Below, piece after piece: positions 35,043-43,781 of a stretch of DNA of 64,000 nucleotides. The translations under genes and the position numbers were made by a program. Numbering within the stretch: position 1 is the stretch's first letter; every line of letters begins with the position of its first letter. Below the pieces are notes generated by a model. That model ran no database searches, had not been told where the DNA came from, and worked only from the letters and a program-made list of their open reading frames with translations. This DNA is from Tepidibacter sp. (lineage in GTDB: Bacteria; Bacillota; Clostridia; Peptostreptococcales; Peptostreptococcaceae): assembly GCF_025210165.1 (NCBI RefSeq), contig NZ_JAOASI010000039.1, positions 1-64,000 on the forward strand, given 5' to 3'.

Positions 35043-36182
35043 TTACTCTACTCCAGGAAGTATAACTCTAAATAGATTTCTTTTAATCACATTTATAAAT
35101 TTAACACTGCCCTTTTTCTCAAAACATTTCTTTATTCTATTAAAACCCATTCCACTTCCTAAAAATCTCATCTTATCATCTAGTACTAATAACCTCTGAT
35201 ATATCCAATCATTTCTTCTTGATGGGTTTTTTTCTTTTATTATAGTATTTATATTATCTCCTCTAATAAGCACTCCAGGATTATTTACCTCTACTTTATC
35301 TTTTCCTAAATATATAACTATCTCCCTTGTTAAATCATAATAATCTCTATGAACTAAGCTATTTCTAATACATTCATACAGACCATCTATAGAGTAATTA
35401 TAATTTTTTAAAATATTCTTAAGATAATACTCAACCTCATCCAGCATATAGATTATATTTCCATGAAATATCTTTGTATAGCTTTCTTTATCTAGATTAT
35501 CTATAACTCTTATAGACGAACTAGTTATATATTTTTGAGGATGATTTCCAAATACTAATAATCCACCTAATGTAGGTACATACTTTCCATCTTCCTTCTT
35601 TATACATATTCCCAAATTTTCCAATAAAGCTATTGATATATCTTCATTTATATTTATTTTTTTGCAATATATACGGACTATTTTTTCATCTATTTCACTT
35701 ATATCACTTTCAATAACAGGCATAATTTCAGTATTTATAATCCCACTTTCCTCAAACATACTTGCAACTTCATATCTTCTAGCTATGTCAGTAGTAGATC
35801 CTCTCCTTATATAGAAGCTTCCATTTTGTCTTAACTGATGAGGTTTTTGATTACTTTTAAATATTGTAAGTATTCCTAATATTTTTCCCTCATATTCTTC
35901 ATACTCCATTTTTATACTAACAGGCGGTTCTATTCTGTTTGATAATATTTGCTGTATTTTTTCCTCTACATATGAATCCTTTTGAATGCCTACTATATTC
36001 TTTGTTTTATCCTCAATTCCAAATATTATATACCCTCTTCCTCCATATGTATTAGCTATTGCTAGTATATCTTTAGCTAATTCTTTCTTTTCTGCTTGAG
36101 TCTTTAAGTTTATCTTTAATTTATAATCAAGTTTAGCACCCTCAGGTTTTTTTAAAAGCTTAGATATCTTATTTTTGTCCAT
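35043..36182 (-). CDS. AlbA_2/Schlafen-type putative DNA-binding protein with HATPase-like C-terminus
   Basis: A 379-residue protein. The N-terminal AlbA_2 (divergent AAA-4) domain is seen in EGAKLDYKLKIN, ILAIANTYGGRGYIIFGIED and SFYIRRGSTTDIA. The C-terminal half resembles the ATP-binding domain found with it (YECIRNSLVHRDYYDL, GMGFNRIKKCF). Such proteins are annotated as RecG-like regulators, but their role is not settled. AGAGGTGA precedes the ATG. It is divergent from the LysR gene and lies 38 bp upstream of msrA, so cotranscription with msrA is possible. Confidence 0.8.
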   Translation of the reverse strand: MDKNKISKLLKKPEGAKLDYKLKINLKTQAEKKELAKDILAIANTYGGRGYIIFGIEDKTKNIVGIQKDSYVEEKIQQILSNRIEPPVSIKMEYEEYEGKILGILTIFKSNQKPHQLRQNGSFYIRRGSTTDIARRYEVASMFEESGIINTEIMPVIESDISEIDEKIVRIYCKKININEDISIALLENLGICIKKEDGKYVPTLGGLLVFGNHPQKYITSSSIRVIDNLDKESYTKIFHGNIIYMLDEVEYYLKNILKNYNYSIDGLYECIRNSLVHRDYYDLTREIVIYLGKDKVEVNNPGVLIRGDNINTIIKEKNPSRRNDWIYQRLLVLDDKMRFLGSGMGFNRIKKCFEKKGSVKFINVIKRNLFRVILPGVE

Positions 36183-36329
36183 CTAATCACCTCTCCAAAA
36201 TTCACTTCATTCTAATCTAGATATTATATTAATATTTTAAAGTTTGAAAATGTATATGTTATATATCATCATATTATAACTATTATATGTTATAATTTAC
36301 TTATAATTTACCAAAAGGGAGCAGATAAT

Positions 36330-37226
36330 ATGGATTTTAAACAACTTGAAACATTTATAGAAATAGCAAAGCATAAAAGTTTCTCAAAAGCTGCAAAAGA
36401 ACTGTTTTTAACACAACCCACTATAACTACTCATATTCAAAATCTCGAAAAAGAACTTGGGACTATTCTAATAAATAGAAATAACAAAAATATTTCTTTA
36501 ACTAAACCTGGAGAAATTCTTTATTCTCATGCTCTTGAAATATTAAATTCTAGAAAAAAAGCATTATTCAATTTAAAAGAATATGAGGGAAAAATAGAAG
36601 GTATTATAGATATAACCTCAAGTTCTATCCCTGAAACATATATATTACCAGATATTTTAAAGTCTTTTATAAATGACTTTCCAGACGTTAAGTTTACTAT
36701 AACTCATCACGATTCACAGGATGCAATAGATGAAATATTAAATGAAAAAGTAAACTTTGGATTTGTAGGTTCAAAAATTCCAAACTCACAAATACAATAT
36801 GTAGATTTAATAAAAGATGAATTGGTTTTAATAACTCCTTATGATTATAATATTATATCTGATGATTCATATGTAAGTATTTCTTATCTTAAAAAAGAAA
36901 ATTTTATAATGAGAAAAGAAGGATCAGGAACTAGAAGAGTTATCGTAAACGAACTTAAAAAGAACGGTTTACCACCAGATCATTTTAATATACTAGCTCA
37001 CGTTGAAAGCAATGAAGCAACTAAGGAAATGGTAAAGAAAGGAATTGGACTTTCTATTGTATCTAATAAATCTATAATAGACGATATTAGTTCTAAATCA
37101 TTAAAAGCCTATAAAATAAAAGAATTAAACCTTCAAAGAAAATTTTACTTCATATATTCCAAAAAAAGAATAAACACGCCTTTAGAAGAAAAATTCATAA
37201 ATCATATAAAGAATTTTTTTAATTAA
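36330..37226 (+). CDS. LysR-family regulator of the selenium-metabolism-associated type
   Basis: A 298-residue LysR protein with an N-terminal winged helix (MDFKQLETFIEIAKHKSFSKAAKELF, core FSKAAKELFLTQPTIT) and a periplasmic-binding-like effector domain. SSSIPETYILPDIL, REEGSGTRR-like RKEGSGTRRVIVNELKK (core KEGSGTRR) and GIGLSIVSNKSI are the stretches I associate with the regulator found beside selenium-use genes in Clostridia. That subgroup name is from memory. Its proximity to a probable selenoprotein gene, about 1.3 kb away, is at least consistent. AAAGGGAG lies before the ATG. It is divergently oriented to the AlbA_2 gene. Confidence 0.75.
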   Translation: MDFKQLETFIEIAKHKSFSKAAKELFLTQPTITTHIQNLEKELGTILINRNNKNISLTKPGEILYSHALEILNSRKKALFNLKEYEGKIEGIIDITSSSIPETYILPDILKSFINDFPDVKFTITHHDSQDAIDEILNEKVNFGFVGSKIPNSQIQYVDLIKDELVLITPYDYNIISDDSYVSISYLKKENFIMRKEGSGTRRVIVNELKKNGLPPDHFNILAHVESNEATKEMVKKGIGLSIVSNKSIIDDISSKSLKAYKIKELNLQRKFYFIYSKKRINTPLEEKFINHIKNFFN

Positions 37227-37234
37227 GTATATTT

Positions 37235-37267
37235 AAAAAATGCACTCAATTTATGAGTGCATTTTTA
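37235..37267. terminator. terminator between the LysR gene and the M18 aminopeptidase
   Basis: AAAAAATGCACTCA / TGAGTGCATTTTT hairpin between converging genes. Confidence 0.85.
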
Positions 37268-37269
37268 TT

Positions 37270-38652
37270 CTATTTTAAAAATCCTCTATAAGCCTTGAAG
37301 GTTTCATAGCAGTCTACTTTACTTGCAAGTTCCATAGGTGCATGCATACTTAAAAGAGCAACTCCACAATCTACAACTTCTGCTCCATAATTTGCTAGTA
37401 TATAGGCTATAGTTCCACCACCACCTTGGTCTACCTTTCCAAGCTCTCCTACTTGCCATGTAACATCATTTCCATCAAAAGTCGTTCTTATTTCAGATAA
37501 AAATTCTGCATTTGCATCATTGCAACCAGATTTTCCTCTAGCTCCTGTATATTTAGCTACAACTACACCATGACCTATAAATGCCGCATTTCTCTTATCA
37601 ACAACATCTGGGAAATTTGGATCAAATCCACAAGTAACATCTGCAGATAATACCTTTGAATTAGCTAATGATCTTCTTAATTTTAAATCATTATAGTCTC
37701 CTTGAGAATTTATAATCTCGCCAACTATATTTTCAAAAAATCTAGATTGCATTCCTGTATTCCCCATAGAACCAACTTCTTCTTTATCTACAAATAATCC
37801 AACCGCTGTATACTCAGGATTTTCAACTTCAAAAATACCTTTAAGTCCTGCAAATGTGCAAACTCTATCATCATGTCCATAAGCTGCAATCATAGATCTA
37901 TCAAGACCCACTTCTCTTGCCTTTCCAGCAGGAACTATTTCAATCTCAGCAGTTAAGAAATCTTCTTCTGTCATATTGTATTTCTCATTTAATAATTTTA
38001 ATACACTCTTCTTAACAGAATCCTTTTCTTCATCCTTTAAAGGTATATGTCCGATTAAAACATTAAGTCCCTCACCAGTAATACCTTCAGAAAGTTTTTT
38101 ACCCATTTGATCCTTAGCTAAATGTATTAAAAGATCACTTATGTATAATACAGGATCATTTTCATCATCACCTATGTTAATATCAACCTTATTTCCATCC
38201 TTAGTATAAACAACACCATGCATACTCAAAGGAATAGATGTCCATTGATACTTTTTAATTCCTCCATAATAATGAGTCTTTAAAAGAGCTAAGTTACCAT
38301 CTTCATAAAGTGGAAATGGTTTTAAGTCTAGCCTTGGTGAATCTATATGAGATCCAACTATCTTCATACCTTTTTCTATTTCTTTTTGCCCTATTACAAA
38401 TAATGCTACCCCTTTACCCTTGTTATTCGCATATATCTTAGAACCAGCCTTTATATCGTTGCTTTTTAAAGCTTCTTCTAACGAAATATATCCTTGTTCT
38501 TTTGCTTTCTTAATTATCTCATCAACACATCTTCTCTCAGTTTTTCCATTGTCTAAAAAATCCATATATTCTTTAGAGTAAGACATTACAGCATTTATAT
38601 CTTCATCTTTTAAATTTTTCCATGCATTTTTAAATTCATGAGTTAGATTCAT
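37270..38652 (-). CDS. M18 family aminopeptidase
   Basis: A 460-residue zinc aminopeptidase. The dinuclear-site motifs are present: GSHIDSPRLDLKP, AAYGHDDRVCTFAGLKG, VDKEEVGSMGNTGMQSRFFE, SADVTCGFDPNFPD, and the C-terminal GVALLSMHAPMELASKVD. The family removes N-terminal residues, often acidic or neutral, from peptides in the cytoplasm, which fits an amino-acid fermenter. The subtype (ApeA-like) cannot be fixed by eye. GAAGGTGG precedes the ATG chosen; a GTG three codons earlier is possible. Confidence 0.9.
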   Translation of the reverse strand: MNLTHEFKNAWKNLKDEDINAVMSYSKEYMDFLDNGKTERRCVDEIIKKAKEQGYISLEEALKSNDIKAGSKIYANNKGKGVALFVIGQKEIEKGMKIVGSHIDSPRLDLKPFPLYEDGNLALLKTHYYGGIKKYQWTSIPLSMHGVVYTKDGNKVDINIGDDENDPVLYISDLLIHLAKDQMGKKLSEGITGEGLNVLIGHIPLKDEEKDSVKKSVLKLLNEKYNMTEEDFLTAEIEIVPAGKAREVGLDRSMIAAYGHDDRVCTFAGLKGIFEVENPEYTAVGLFVDKEEVGSMGNTGMQSRFFENIVGEIINSQGDYNDLKLRRSLANSKVLSADVTCGFDPNFPDVVDKRNAAFIGHGVVVAKYTGARGKSGCNDANAEFLSEIRTTFDGNDVTWQVGELGKVDQGGGGTIAYILANYGAEVVDCGVALLSMHAPMELASKVDCYETFKAYRGFLK

Positions 38653-38837
38653 ATTTTCCACCTTCCATATTGTATTATTTTAACATATTAATTTTATTAT
38701 ATCATATTTTATAAGTTAATTTTCAGAAATATCAATCATTTCTTTATTACTTTTATTTATTATTTTATATATTCTTAGTGTTTCCTACTGACCACTAAAA
38801 ATTCGCTTCATTTTATTAATAGAATAACTATTCAAAA

Positions 38838-38860
38838 AAATCGTATCTATGATACGATTT
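38838..38860 (-). terminator. terminator after degU
   Basis: AAATCGTATC / GATACGATTT hairpin with a T run on the minus strand, touching the degU stop codon. Confidence 0.8.
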
Positions 38861-39516
38861 TATAATTTTTTTATGTTGTTTTTATATGCATATATAGCTG
38901 CTTGAGTTCTATCTGATACATCAAGCTTTCTTAATATGCTAGAAACATGATTTTTTACAGTCTTTTCACTTATGTACAGCTTTTCTGAAATTTCCTTATT
39001 ACTAAGCCCATCCGCAATAAGAGATAAAACTTCATATTCTCTCTTAGTTAAGCTATCTAAGCCCTCTTTAGCTGAATTTCTATCTTTTCTTTTATTTATC
39101 TCTCTTAACAATGCTCCTGCAAGGTTAGGATGAACATAACTGCCACCATTATATACATTTATTATCGCAGAAACTAAGCTTGATGATTCTGAGTCTTTAA
39201 GCATATATCCATCAGCTCCCAAATTCAAAGTTTCTATAAGATATTCTCTTTCATCATATATAGTTAGCATTATAACCTTACTAGATGAATCCATGTTTTT
39301 TAAATTTCTTAAAGTTTCTATGCCATTCATATTAGGCATATTAATATCCAATAAAACTACATCTATGTCTTTTTTTCTATAGTACTCTATAGCTTCATAT
39401 CCATCGCATGCCTTAGCTTCAATAGTTATTTCATCTTCAAGCTCCAATATTTTTGCAAGACCTTCCCTCATAAGAGAATGATCATCCACTATCATAACCT
39501 TTATATTATCCTTCAT
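38860..39516 (-). CDS. degU: NarL/DegU-family response regulator
   Basis: A 218-residue regulator: receiver domain with acidic pocket MIVDDHSLMREGL, phosphoacceptor Asp in DVVLLDINMPNMNGIE and Lys in YMLKDSESS, then a LuxR-type helix-turn-helix (LTKREYEVLSLIADGLSNKEIS, core LTKREYEVLSLIADG; KTVKNHVSSILRKL). The gene overlaps the end of degS by about 11 bases, so it is translated with its kinase. DegU in Bacillus controls exoenzymes, motility and biofilm; the target here is unknown. AAGGAGG precedes the ATG. Confidence 0.9.
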   Translation of the reverse strand: MKDNIKVMIVDDHSLMREGLAKILELEDEITIEAKACDGYEAIEYYRKKDIDVVLLDINMPNMNGIETLRNLKNMDSSSKVIMLTIYDEREYLIETLNLGADGYMLKDSESSSLVSAIINVYNGGSYVHPNLAGALLREINKRKDRNSAKEGLDSLTKREYEVLSLIADGLSNKEISEKLYISEKTVKNHVSSILRKLDVSDRTQAAIYAYKNNIKKL

Positions 39517-40660
39517 CACTTACCTCCTTATTAGGAAAAGCAAATTTAACTCTAGTTCCTTCCCCTATTTTACTGTCTATTTTTAATTGACCACCTAGCA
39601 AAGATGCTCTTTCCCTCATAAATCCTACTCCTAATGATCCTTCTATTATATTATCACACTCTATATTAAACCCGATACCATCATCTTCAACAACACCAAT
39701 TACTTTTTCCATATTTATATCCAATTTAATTTTGACATTAGACGCACTAGAGTGCTTACATACATTGTTCAAAGATTCCTGTATAACTCTAAATGTAGTT
39801 ATTCTAACTAAAGGATGTATTATTTTAGTATCATTAAGTACAATCAAATCTATGTTTATATCCTGCTCATACTCAATATCTGATATAGCCCTTTCTATTG
39901 TAGGTATCAATCCTAAATCATCTAGTGATGTCGGGCTTAAATCATACATAATTCTTCTTAAATCCCTAAGTGTAGTTCTAAGAATTTTCTTTGTATTTTC
40001 AAGTTCTTCTCTAGACAATTCTATATCTTTATCTAAGAGTCTATTTATTATTTCAGACTTTATAACTAAAGAAGCCATACTCTGTGCAGGTCCATCATGA
40101 ATATCTCTAACTATTCTTCTTCTCTCTTCCTCTTGTGATTTTATTATCTTCATTCCAATCTGTGCTTTACCTTCTAATGACGTCATCTTCTGAGATACAT
40201 TTTCTAAGTCTCCCATTAAAAAATCAACAACAGATTTCATTTTTGACATATATGATTCGCCTTTTTCTAGTATACCATTCATTTTTTTAAGTCTTATCTC
40301 AAGGTCATTTCTACTTCTTATTATATTCTTTTCTTCTTCTCTCTTTAATGTAAGCTTTACCTGTATACGCTTAGCTTCTTCATATGCCTGTTTTATTTTA
40401 TCTTCTGTTTGATTGTGGAAATTTTTACTTATAGATGCTAGTCTTTGTCTACTCTTTTTTTCCTCTTTTTCCAAATATTCAACTTCATCTATCAAAAACT
40501 TAGCTCTTACTCTCAAGTTTTCTAACTCTATTCTCATTTTTTGACATTCGTTATGTACACTTTCATACATAAACAAAACTTCATCCTGACTATTCTTTAT
40601 AGTGTCTATGACGTTATAGAATATTTCATTAAAATTCACAAATATTTCTTCTCCACTCAC
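39506..40660 (-). CDS. degS: DegS-family sensor histidine kinase
   Basis: A 384-residue cytoplasmic kinase without membrane segments. An N-terminal DegS sensor region (about 1-170) is coiled coil, then comes the HisKA_3 phosphoacceptor (EEERRRIVRDIHDGPAQSM, His in RDIHDGP) and a C-terminal HATPase (VIQESLNNVCKHSSAS, GVVEDDGIGFN, LGVGFMRERASLLGG). It phosphorylates the DegU product encoded next. GTG start after GAGGT; a second GTG eight codons on is also possible. A copy of the dispersed repeat lies upstream. Confidence 0.92.
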   Translation of the reverse strand: MSGEEIFVNFNEIFYNVIDTIKNSQDEVLFMYESVHNECQKMRIELENLRVRAKFLIDEVEYLEKEEKKSRQRLASISKNFHNQTEDKIKQAYEEAKRIQVKLTLKREEEKNIIRSRNDLEIRLKKMNGILEKGESYMSKMKSVVDFLMGDLENVSQKMTSLEGKAQIGMKIIKSQEEERRRIVRDIHDGPAQSMASLVIKSEIINRLLDKDIELSREELENTKKILRTTLRDLRRIMYDLSPTSLDDLGLIPTIERAISDIEYEQDINIDLIVLNDTKIIHPLVRITTFRVIQESLNNVCKHSSASNVKIKLDINMEKVIGVVEDDGIGFNIECDNIIEGSLGVGFMRERASLLGGQLKIDSKIGEGTRVKFAFPNKEVSDEG

Positions 40661-40778
40661 AACAATCTACCTCTTTTTTTCATTTTTCGACATTACAATA
40701 TATTATACTATATTTTAAATAAATATAACACCTATCCCTATTATATTTATCATTTTTTATCCGAAAGCTAAAAGTTCT

Positions 40779-40809
40779 AAGACTTCATTTAAATTAAGTT
40801 TCACTTTAC
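40779..40809 (-). repeat. dispersed intergenic repeat, copy 5
   Basis: The minus strand reads GTGAAACTTAATTTAAATG, differing from copy 1 in two bases of this stretch. It lies between the cheW terminator and degS. Confidence 0.6.
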
Positions 40810-40819
40810 ATATACAAAA

Positions 40820-40852
40820 AATAAAAGATTACCAGATGGCAACCTTTTATTT
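40820..40852 (-). terminator. terminator after cheW
   Basis: AATAAAAGGTTGCC / GGTAATCTTTTATT hairpin with a mismatch, just past the cheW stop on the minus strand. Confidence 0.75.
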
Positions 40853-40857
40853 GTCGT

Positions 40858-41316
40858 CTAAAATTCTATACTGTTTATACTATTCTTTTCATCCTCATCT
40901 AGAACATCTTCAAAATTTAATATTATTATCATTCTTGAATCAACTTTTCCAATACCTTCAATATATTCTTTATCAGATCCTGCTATTATTTCTGGAGCTG
41001 GTTCTATATTCGTATCCTCAATAGATATCACCTGAGAAGCATCATCTACTAAAAATCCAATCATTCTACCCTCTATATTAGCTACAATTATTCTAGATAT
41101 TTCACCAAATTCTATACCTTCTGCTAAATGGAATCTCTTCTTTAAGTTTATTATAGGAGTTACATCTCCCCTTATATTTATAATCCCATCTACAAAATCA
41201 GGAGTGTTTGGAACTTTAGTAATTTCCTTAACTTCACTGACCTCTTTAACTTTCATTATGTCTACTCCATACTCTTCATCATTAAGTTTGAAAATAACAT
41301 ATTTTTTCTCAGCCAT
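40858..41316 (-). CDS. cheW: CheW-type chemotaxis coupling protein
   Basis: A 152-residue single CheW domain (KYVIFKLNDEEYGVDI ... VDGIINIRGDVTPIINLKKRF ... IGFLVDDASQVISI). It links chemoreceptors to CheA. No other chemotaxis gene is nearby, so it is an orphan copy, as often occurs in Clostridia. The upstream GAGGGGG suits the ATG. It is followed by a terminator and is 20 bp downstream of the DUF896 gene. Confidence 0.93.
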   Translation of the reverse strand: MAEKKYVIFKLNDEEYGVDIMKVKEVSEVKEITKVPNTPDFVDGIINIRGDVTPIINLKKRFHLAEGIEFGEISRIIVANIEGRMIGFLVDDASQVISIEDTNIEPAPEIIAGSDKEYIEGIGKVDSRMIIILNFEDVLDEDEKNSINSIEF

Positions 41317-41336
41317 AAATATCCCCCTCTAATATA

Positions 41337-41507
41337 CTAATCTACAACTTCTATACACTCTAGTTTTTCTCTGAAATCTTTTCTAAAGTTTTCTATATAT
41401 TCTTTTCTTAAATTTTGTTGTTCTCTTTTTTCTTCGTCATTTAAACCTTCTGCTTTAGCTTTTTTTGCTAAATAATTTATTCTGTCTATTTTTTCCTTAG
41501 ATAACAT
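41337..41507 (-). CDS. DUF896/YnzC family small protein
   Basis: A 56-residue helical protein: MLSKEKIDRINYLAKKAKAE, LNDEEKREQQNLRKEYIENFR and a short tail. This is the DUF896 pattern of YnzC, found in the SOS-linked yneA operon of Bacillus. AAGAGGTGC precedes the ATG. It lies between cheW and the MocR regulator with 20-bp gaps, so cotranscription is likely. Function unclear. Confidence 0.85.
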   Translation of the reverse strand: MLSKEKIDRINYLAKKAKAEGLNDEEKREQQNLRKEYIENFRKDFREKLECIEVVD

Positions 41508-41522
41508 TTTAGCACCTCTTTC

Positions 41523-42947
41523 TTATGAAAATATCCTACTATTTTTGAAATCAATATTGTTTTTATACTTCAACAAAAAATCATCTAATTTTTCATCTAT
41601 TATACCTATTCCTTTTTCTATTTGTTCACAATTTGTAGACGCTATATTGATTCTAAAAAATCTATCCTCTATAGGATTATCAAAAAAATAGTTACCAGGC
41701 ATAATAGAAACACCATATGGTATCAAATAATTCCTAAAATCAATTGAAGAGTATCCTTTTGGAAGAGACATAAAAAAGTTAATCCCTCCAGTTGGCTTAT
41801 TACATTCTATTCTAAAAGATAACTTAGTTTCTATTAAATCAATAGTTCTATCAAATCTTATTTTATACGTTTGCTCTACATTTTTCAAATGATTTTTGAA
41901 ATCATAATACTTTATATAATAGTACAATGATTTTTGAACCAAACTTGATGTAACTATATCACTTGAATATTTAGCCAAAATCACCTTATTTAAGATTCCT
42001 ATAGGTATATCCATAAAACCCACTCTAAGACCTGGCATCAATATTTTAGAAAAACTCTTTATATATATAACTCTATTAGAATGATCATATGATCTTAATG
42101 TATTATTGTCTTCTGAATAAAACTTAAAATCACTTAAAAAATCATCTTCTAATATATAAAAATCATATTCATTAGCAAGTTCTATAAGCTTCTTCTTTTT
42201 CTGCTTAGAATATGATATTCCTGTTGGATTTTGATAATTTGGCATAACATATAATAATTTAGGCCTTATTTTTTCTAACTTTAACTTTAGAATACCAATA
42301 TCCATTCCATCGCTTAATAATGGGACCTGCATTATTTTAGCTCCCTTATTTTTAAATATTTCTAAAGCTCCACTATACGTAGGTTCTTCACAAAATATAA
42401 CATCTCCATAGTTAATAAGTGTTTTACAAATAACATCTATCCCTTGCTGCGCACCAGATATTATCTGTATTGTAGATGAATCTGTACATATATTTAGATT
42501 TTTTAAATAATCACATATAGAATTTCTAAGACCTAGATACCCAAGACCTTCATCATATTCAAATAAAGATGGTCCTTCATTTTGAAGAGCCATATTTATA
42601 GCTTTCTTAAAATTCTCAATAGGGAATATATCTGTAGATGGATTACCTACATCAAATCCTATTATTTTATCATCTGTAATAGAAGATGATTGGCTATATT
42701 TTTTAATCTCTGCTACATAGCTTCCACTTCCTACTATCTTATATATATATCCTTCATTCTCTAACAGTTCATATGCTTTTACTATAGTAGATGTATTGAC
42801 ACCCAATAAGCTTGAAATTTTCCTTATTGGTGGTAATTTCTCATTCTTTGTAATCTCTTCATTTTCTATCATATTTTTAATATTTTTATATATCTGAACA
42901 TACTTAGAAATATTATTTGTAACTATATCAAACTTGTATTTTGTCAT
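41523..42947 (-). CDS. MocR-type GntR regulator with aminotransferase domain
   Basis: About 474 residues: an N-terminal GntR winged helix (LPPIRKISSLLGVNTSTIVKAY) joined to a fold-type I aminotransferase domain (GFDVGNPSTDIFP, VMPNYQNPTGISY). The pyridoxal phosphate Lys is probably the one in IYIKSFSKILMPGLRVGF. Family members use PLP to sense amines or vitamin B6, as PdxR and GabR do. The target genes are not evident. The first open codon is TTG four codons upstream; GGTGAT precedes the ATG used here. Confidence 0.85.
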   Translation of the reverse strand: MTKYKFDIVTNNISKYVQIYKNIKNMIENEEITKNEKLPPIRKISSLLGVNTSTIVKAYELLENEGYIYKIVGSGSYVAEIKKYSQSSSITDDKIIGFDVGNPSTDIFPIENFKKAINMALQNEGPSLFEYDEGLGYLGLRNSICDYLKNLNICTDSSTIQIISGAQQGIDVICKTLINYGDVIFCEEPTYSGALEIFKNKGAKIMQVPLLSDGMDIGILKLKLEKIRPKLLYVMPNYQNPTGISYSKQKKKKLIELANEYDFYILEDDFLSDFKFYSEDNNTLRSYDHSNRVIYIKSFSKILMPGLRVGFMDIPIGILNKVILAKYSSDIVTSSLVQKSLYYYIKYYDFKNHLKNVEQTYKIRFDRTIDLIETKLSFRIECNKPTGGINFFMSLPKGYSSIDFRNYLIPYGVSIMPGNYFFDNPIEDRFFRINIASTNCEQIEKGIGIIDEKLDDFLLKYKNNIDFKNSRIFS

Positions 42948-43024
42948 ATATATCACCAATTTTATTATATCAAAATTTATTATATCTGAATACTACATTA
43001 AAGTAACCTAATCCCTATTTAAAT

Positions 43025-43053
43025 AACAAAAATAATTCAATGAGCATATTATA
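43025..43053 (+). promoter_or_regulatory. sigma-K-type promoter candidate 1
   Basis: AACA at 43025-43028, then CATATTATA at 43045-43053. The Bacillus sigma-K consensus is mACm, 16 bases, CATAnnnTA. The same spacing recurs at three other genes of this locus. Confidence 0.5.
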
Positions 43054-43143
43054 TAACTATATTTATCATATATAAAATAAAAATCATACTCTATTATTGT
43101 GTATAATTTTTAAAATTTATATTAAAGAAAGGAGGAGGGTACT

Positions 43144-43638
43144 ATTAATCCTTATGAATTATTAAAAACTGAATATATGCTTTGTGGGGAAGTTTTTAAA
43201 TTTGAGCATGAGAGCAAAGATGTTAAAGTTAACAGTCCATTTAGCTCCTCTGCTAATATTGATGGTAACATTTATATTCATACTTTAAAATGTTGTATTG
43301 TAAATCCTCCACAAAATAATAAATTGCAAGTTGATGCTGAGTTTTTAGTAAGAGAGGATCTTACTATAAGTGAAGGATCCGATTTAAAAATACCTTTAGA
43401 ATATCTTTTTAGAATAAATGAGAGATTTACATTTAATAAGTGTGAACTTCATAACATTCACTGCTTTAATAGTCTAAAATGTGAAGTTGTATGCATTTGT
43501 GGTGAAAATGACATGCATTTAAATTCGGATAATCACACAATTACTCAAAAACTTAAGATTTGTTTAAAGATTAAGATTTTTAAGGATAACAAAATAATTC
43601 TGGATCTACAATGTCCAAAGTTTCCTAGCTGTACATAA
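43144..43638 (+). CDS. Cys-containing spore-surface-type protein, possible ATT start
   Basis: A beta-rich protein with several Cys residues (KCCIVN, KCELHNIHCFNSLKCEVVCICG). It aligns loosely with the next gene product: both have an FTFxKCxxxxxC core and a final beta strand ending in a Cys. I take it as a spore coat or exosporium subunit by context. The start is odd. The ribosome binding site AGGAGGAGGG at 43131-43140 is followed 4 bases later by ATT, in frame, giving INPYELLKTEYMLCG; the first ATG in frame is 43177, too far for that site. No GTG or TTG is available between, so ATT initiation, as in infC, is possible. Confidence 0.6.
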   Translation: MNPYELLKTEYMLCGEVFKFEHESKDVKVNSPFSSSANIDGNIYIHTLKCCIVNPPQNNKLQVDAEFLVREDLTISEGSDLKIPLEYLFRINERFTFNKCELHNIHCFNSLKCEVVCICGENDMHLNSDNHTITQKLKICLKIKIFKDNKIILDLQCPKFPSCT

Positions 43639-43781
43639 GATACCTTTTTTACTTTTCATCTCATATATATCAAATTTTATTGAACAAACATATACTATAT
43701 AACAAAAGATAATAGTTAAAAATAAGATTTTTCTTAAAAAGATTGTGATATATATTTTATTACGAAAGGAGATATCTAATT

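Noticed and set aside
43154-43165. ATG right after the AGGAGG site as the start of the 43144 gene
   Set aside because: It is out of frame with the protein and reaches a stop after two further codons.
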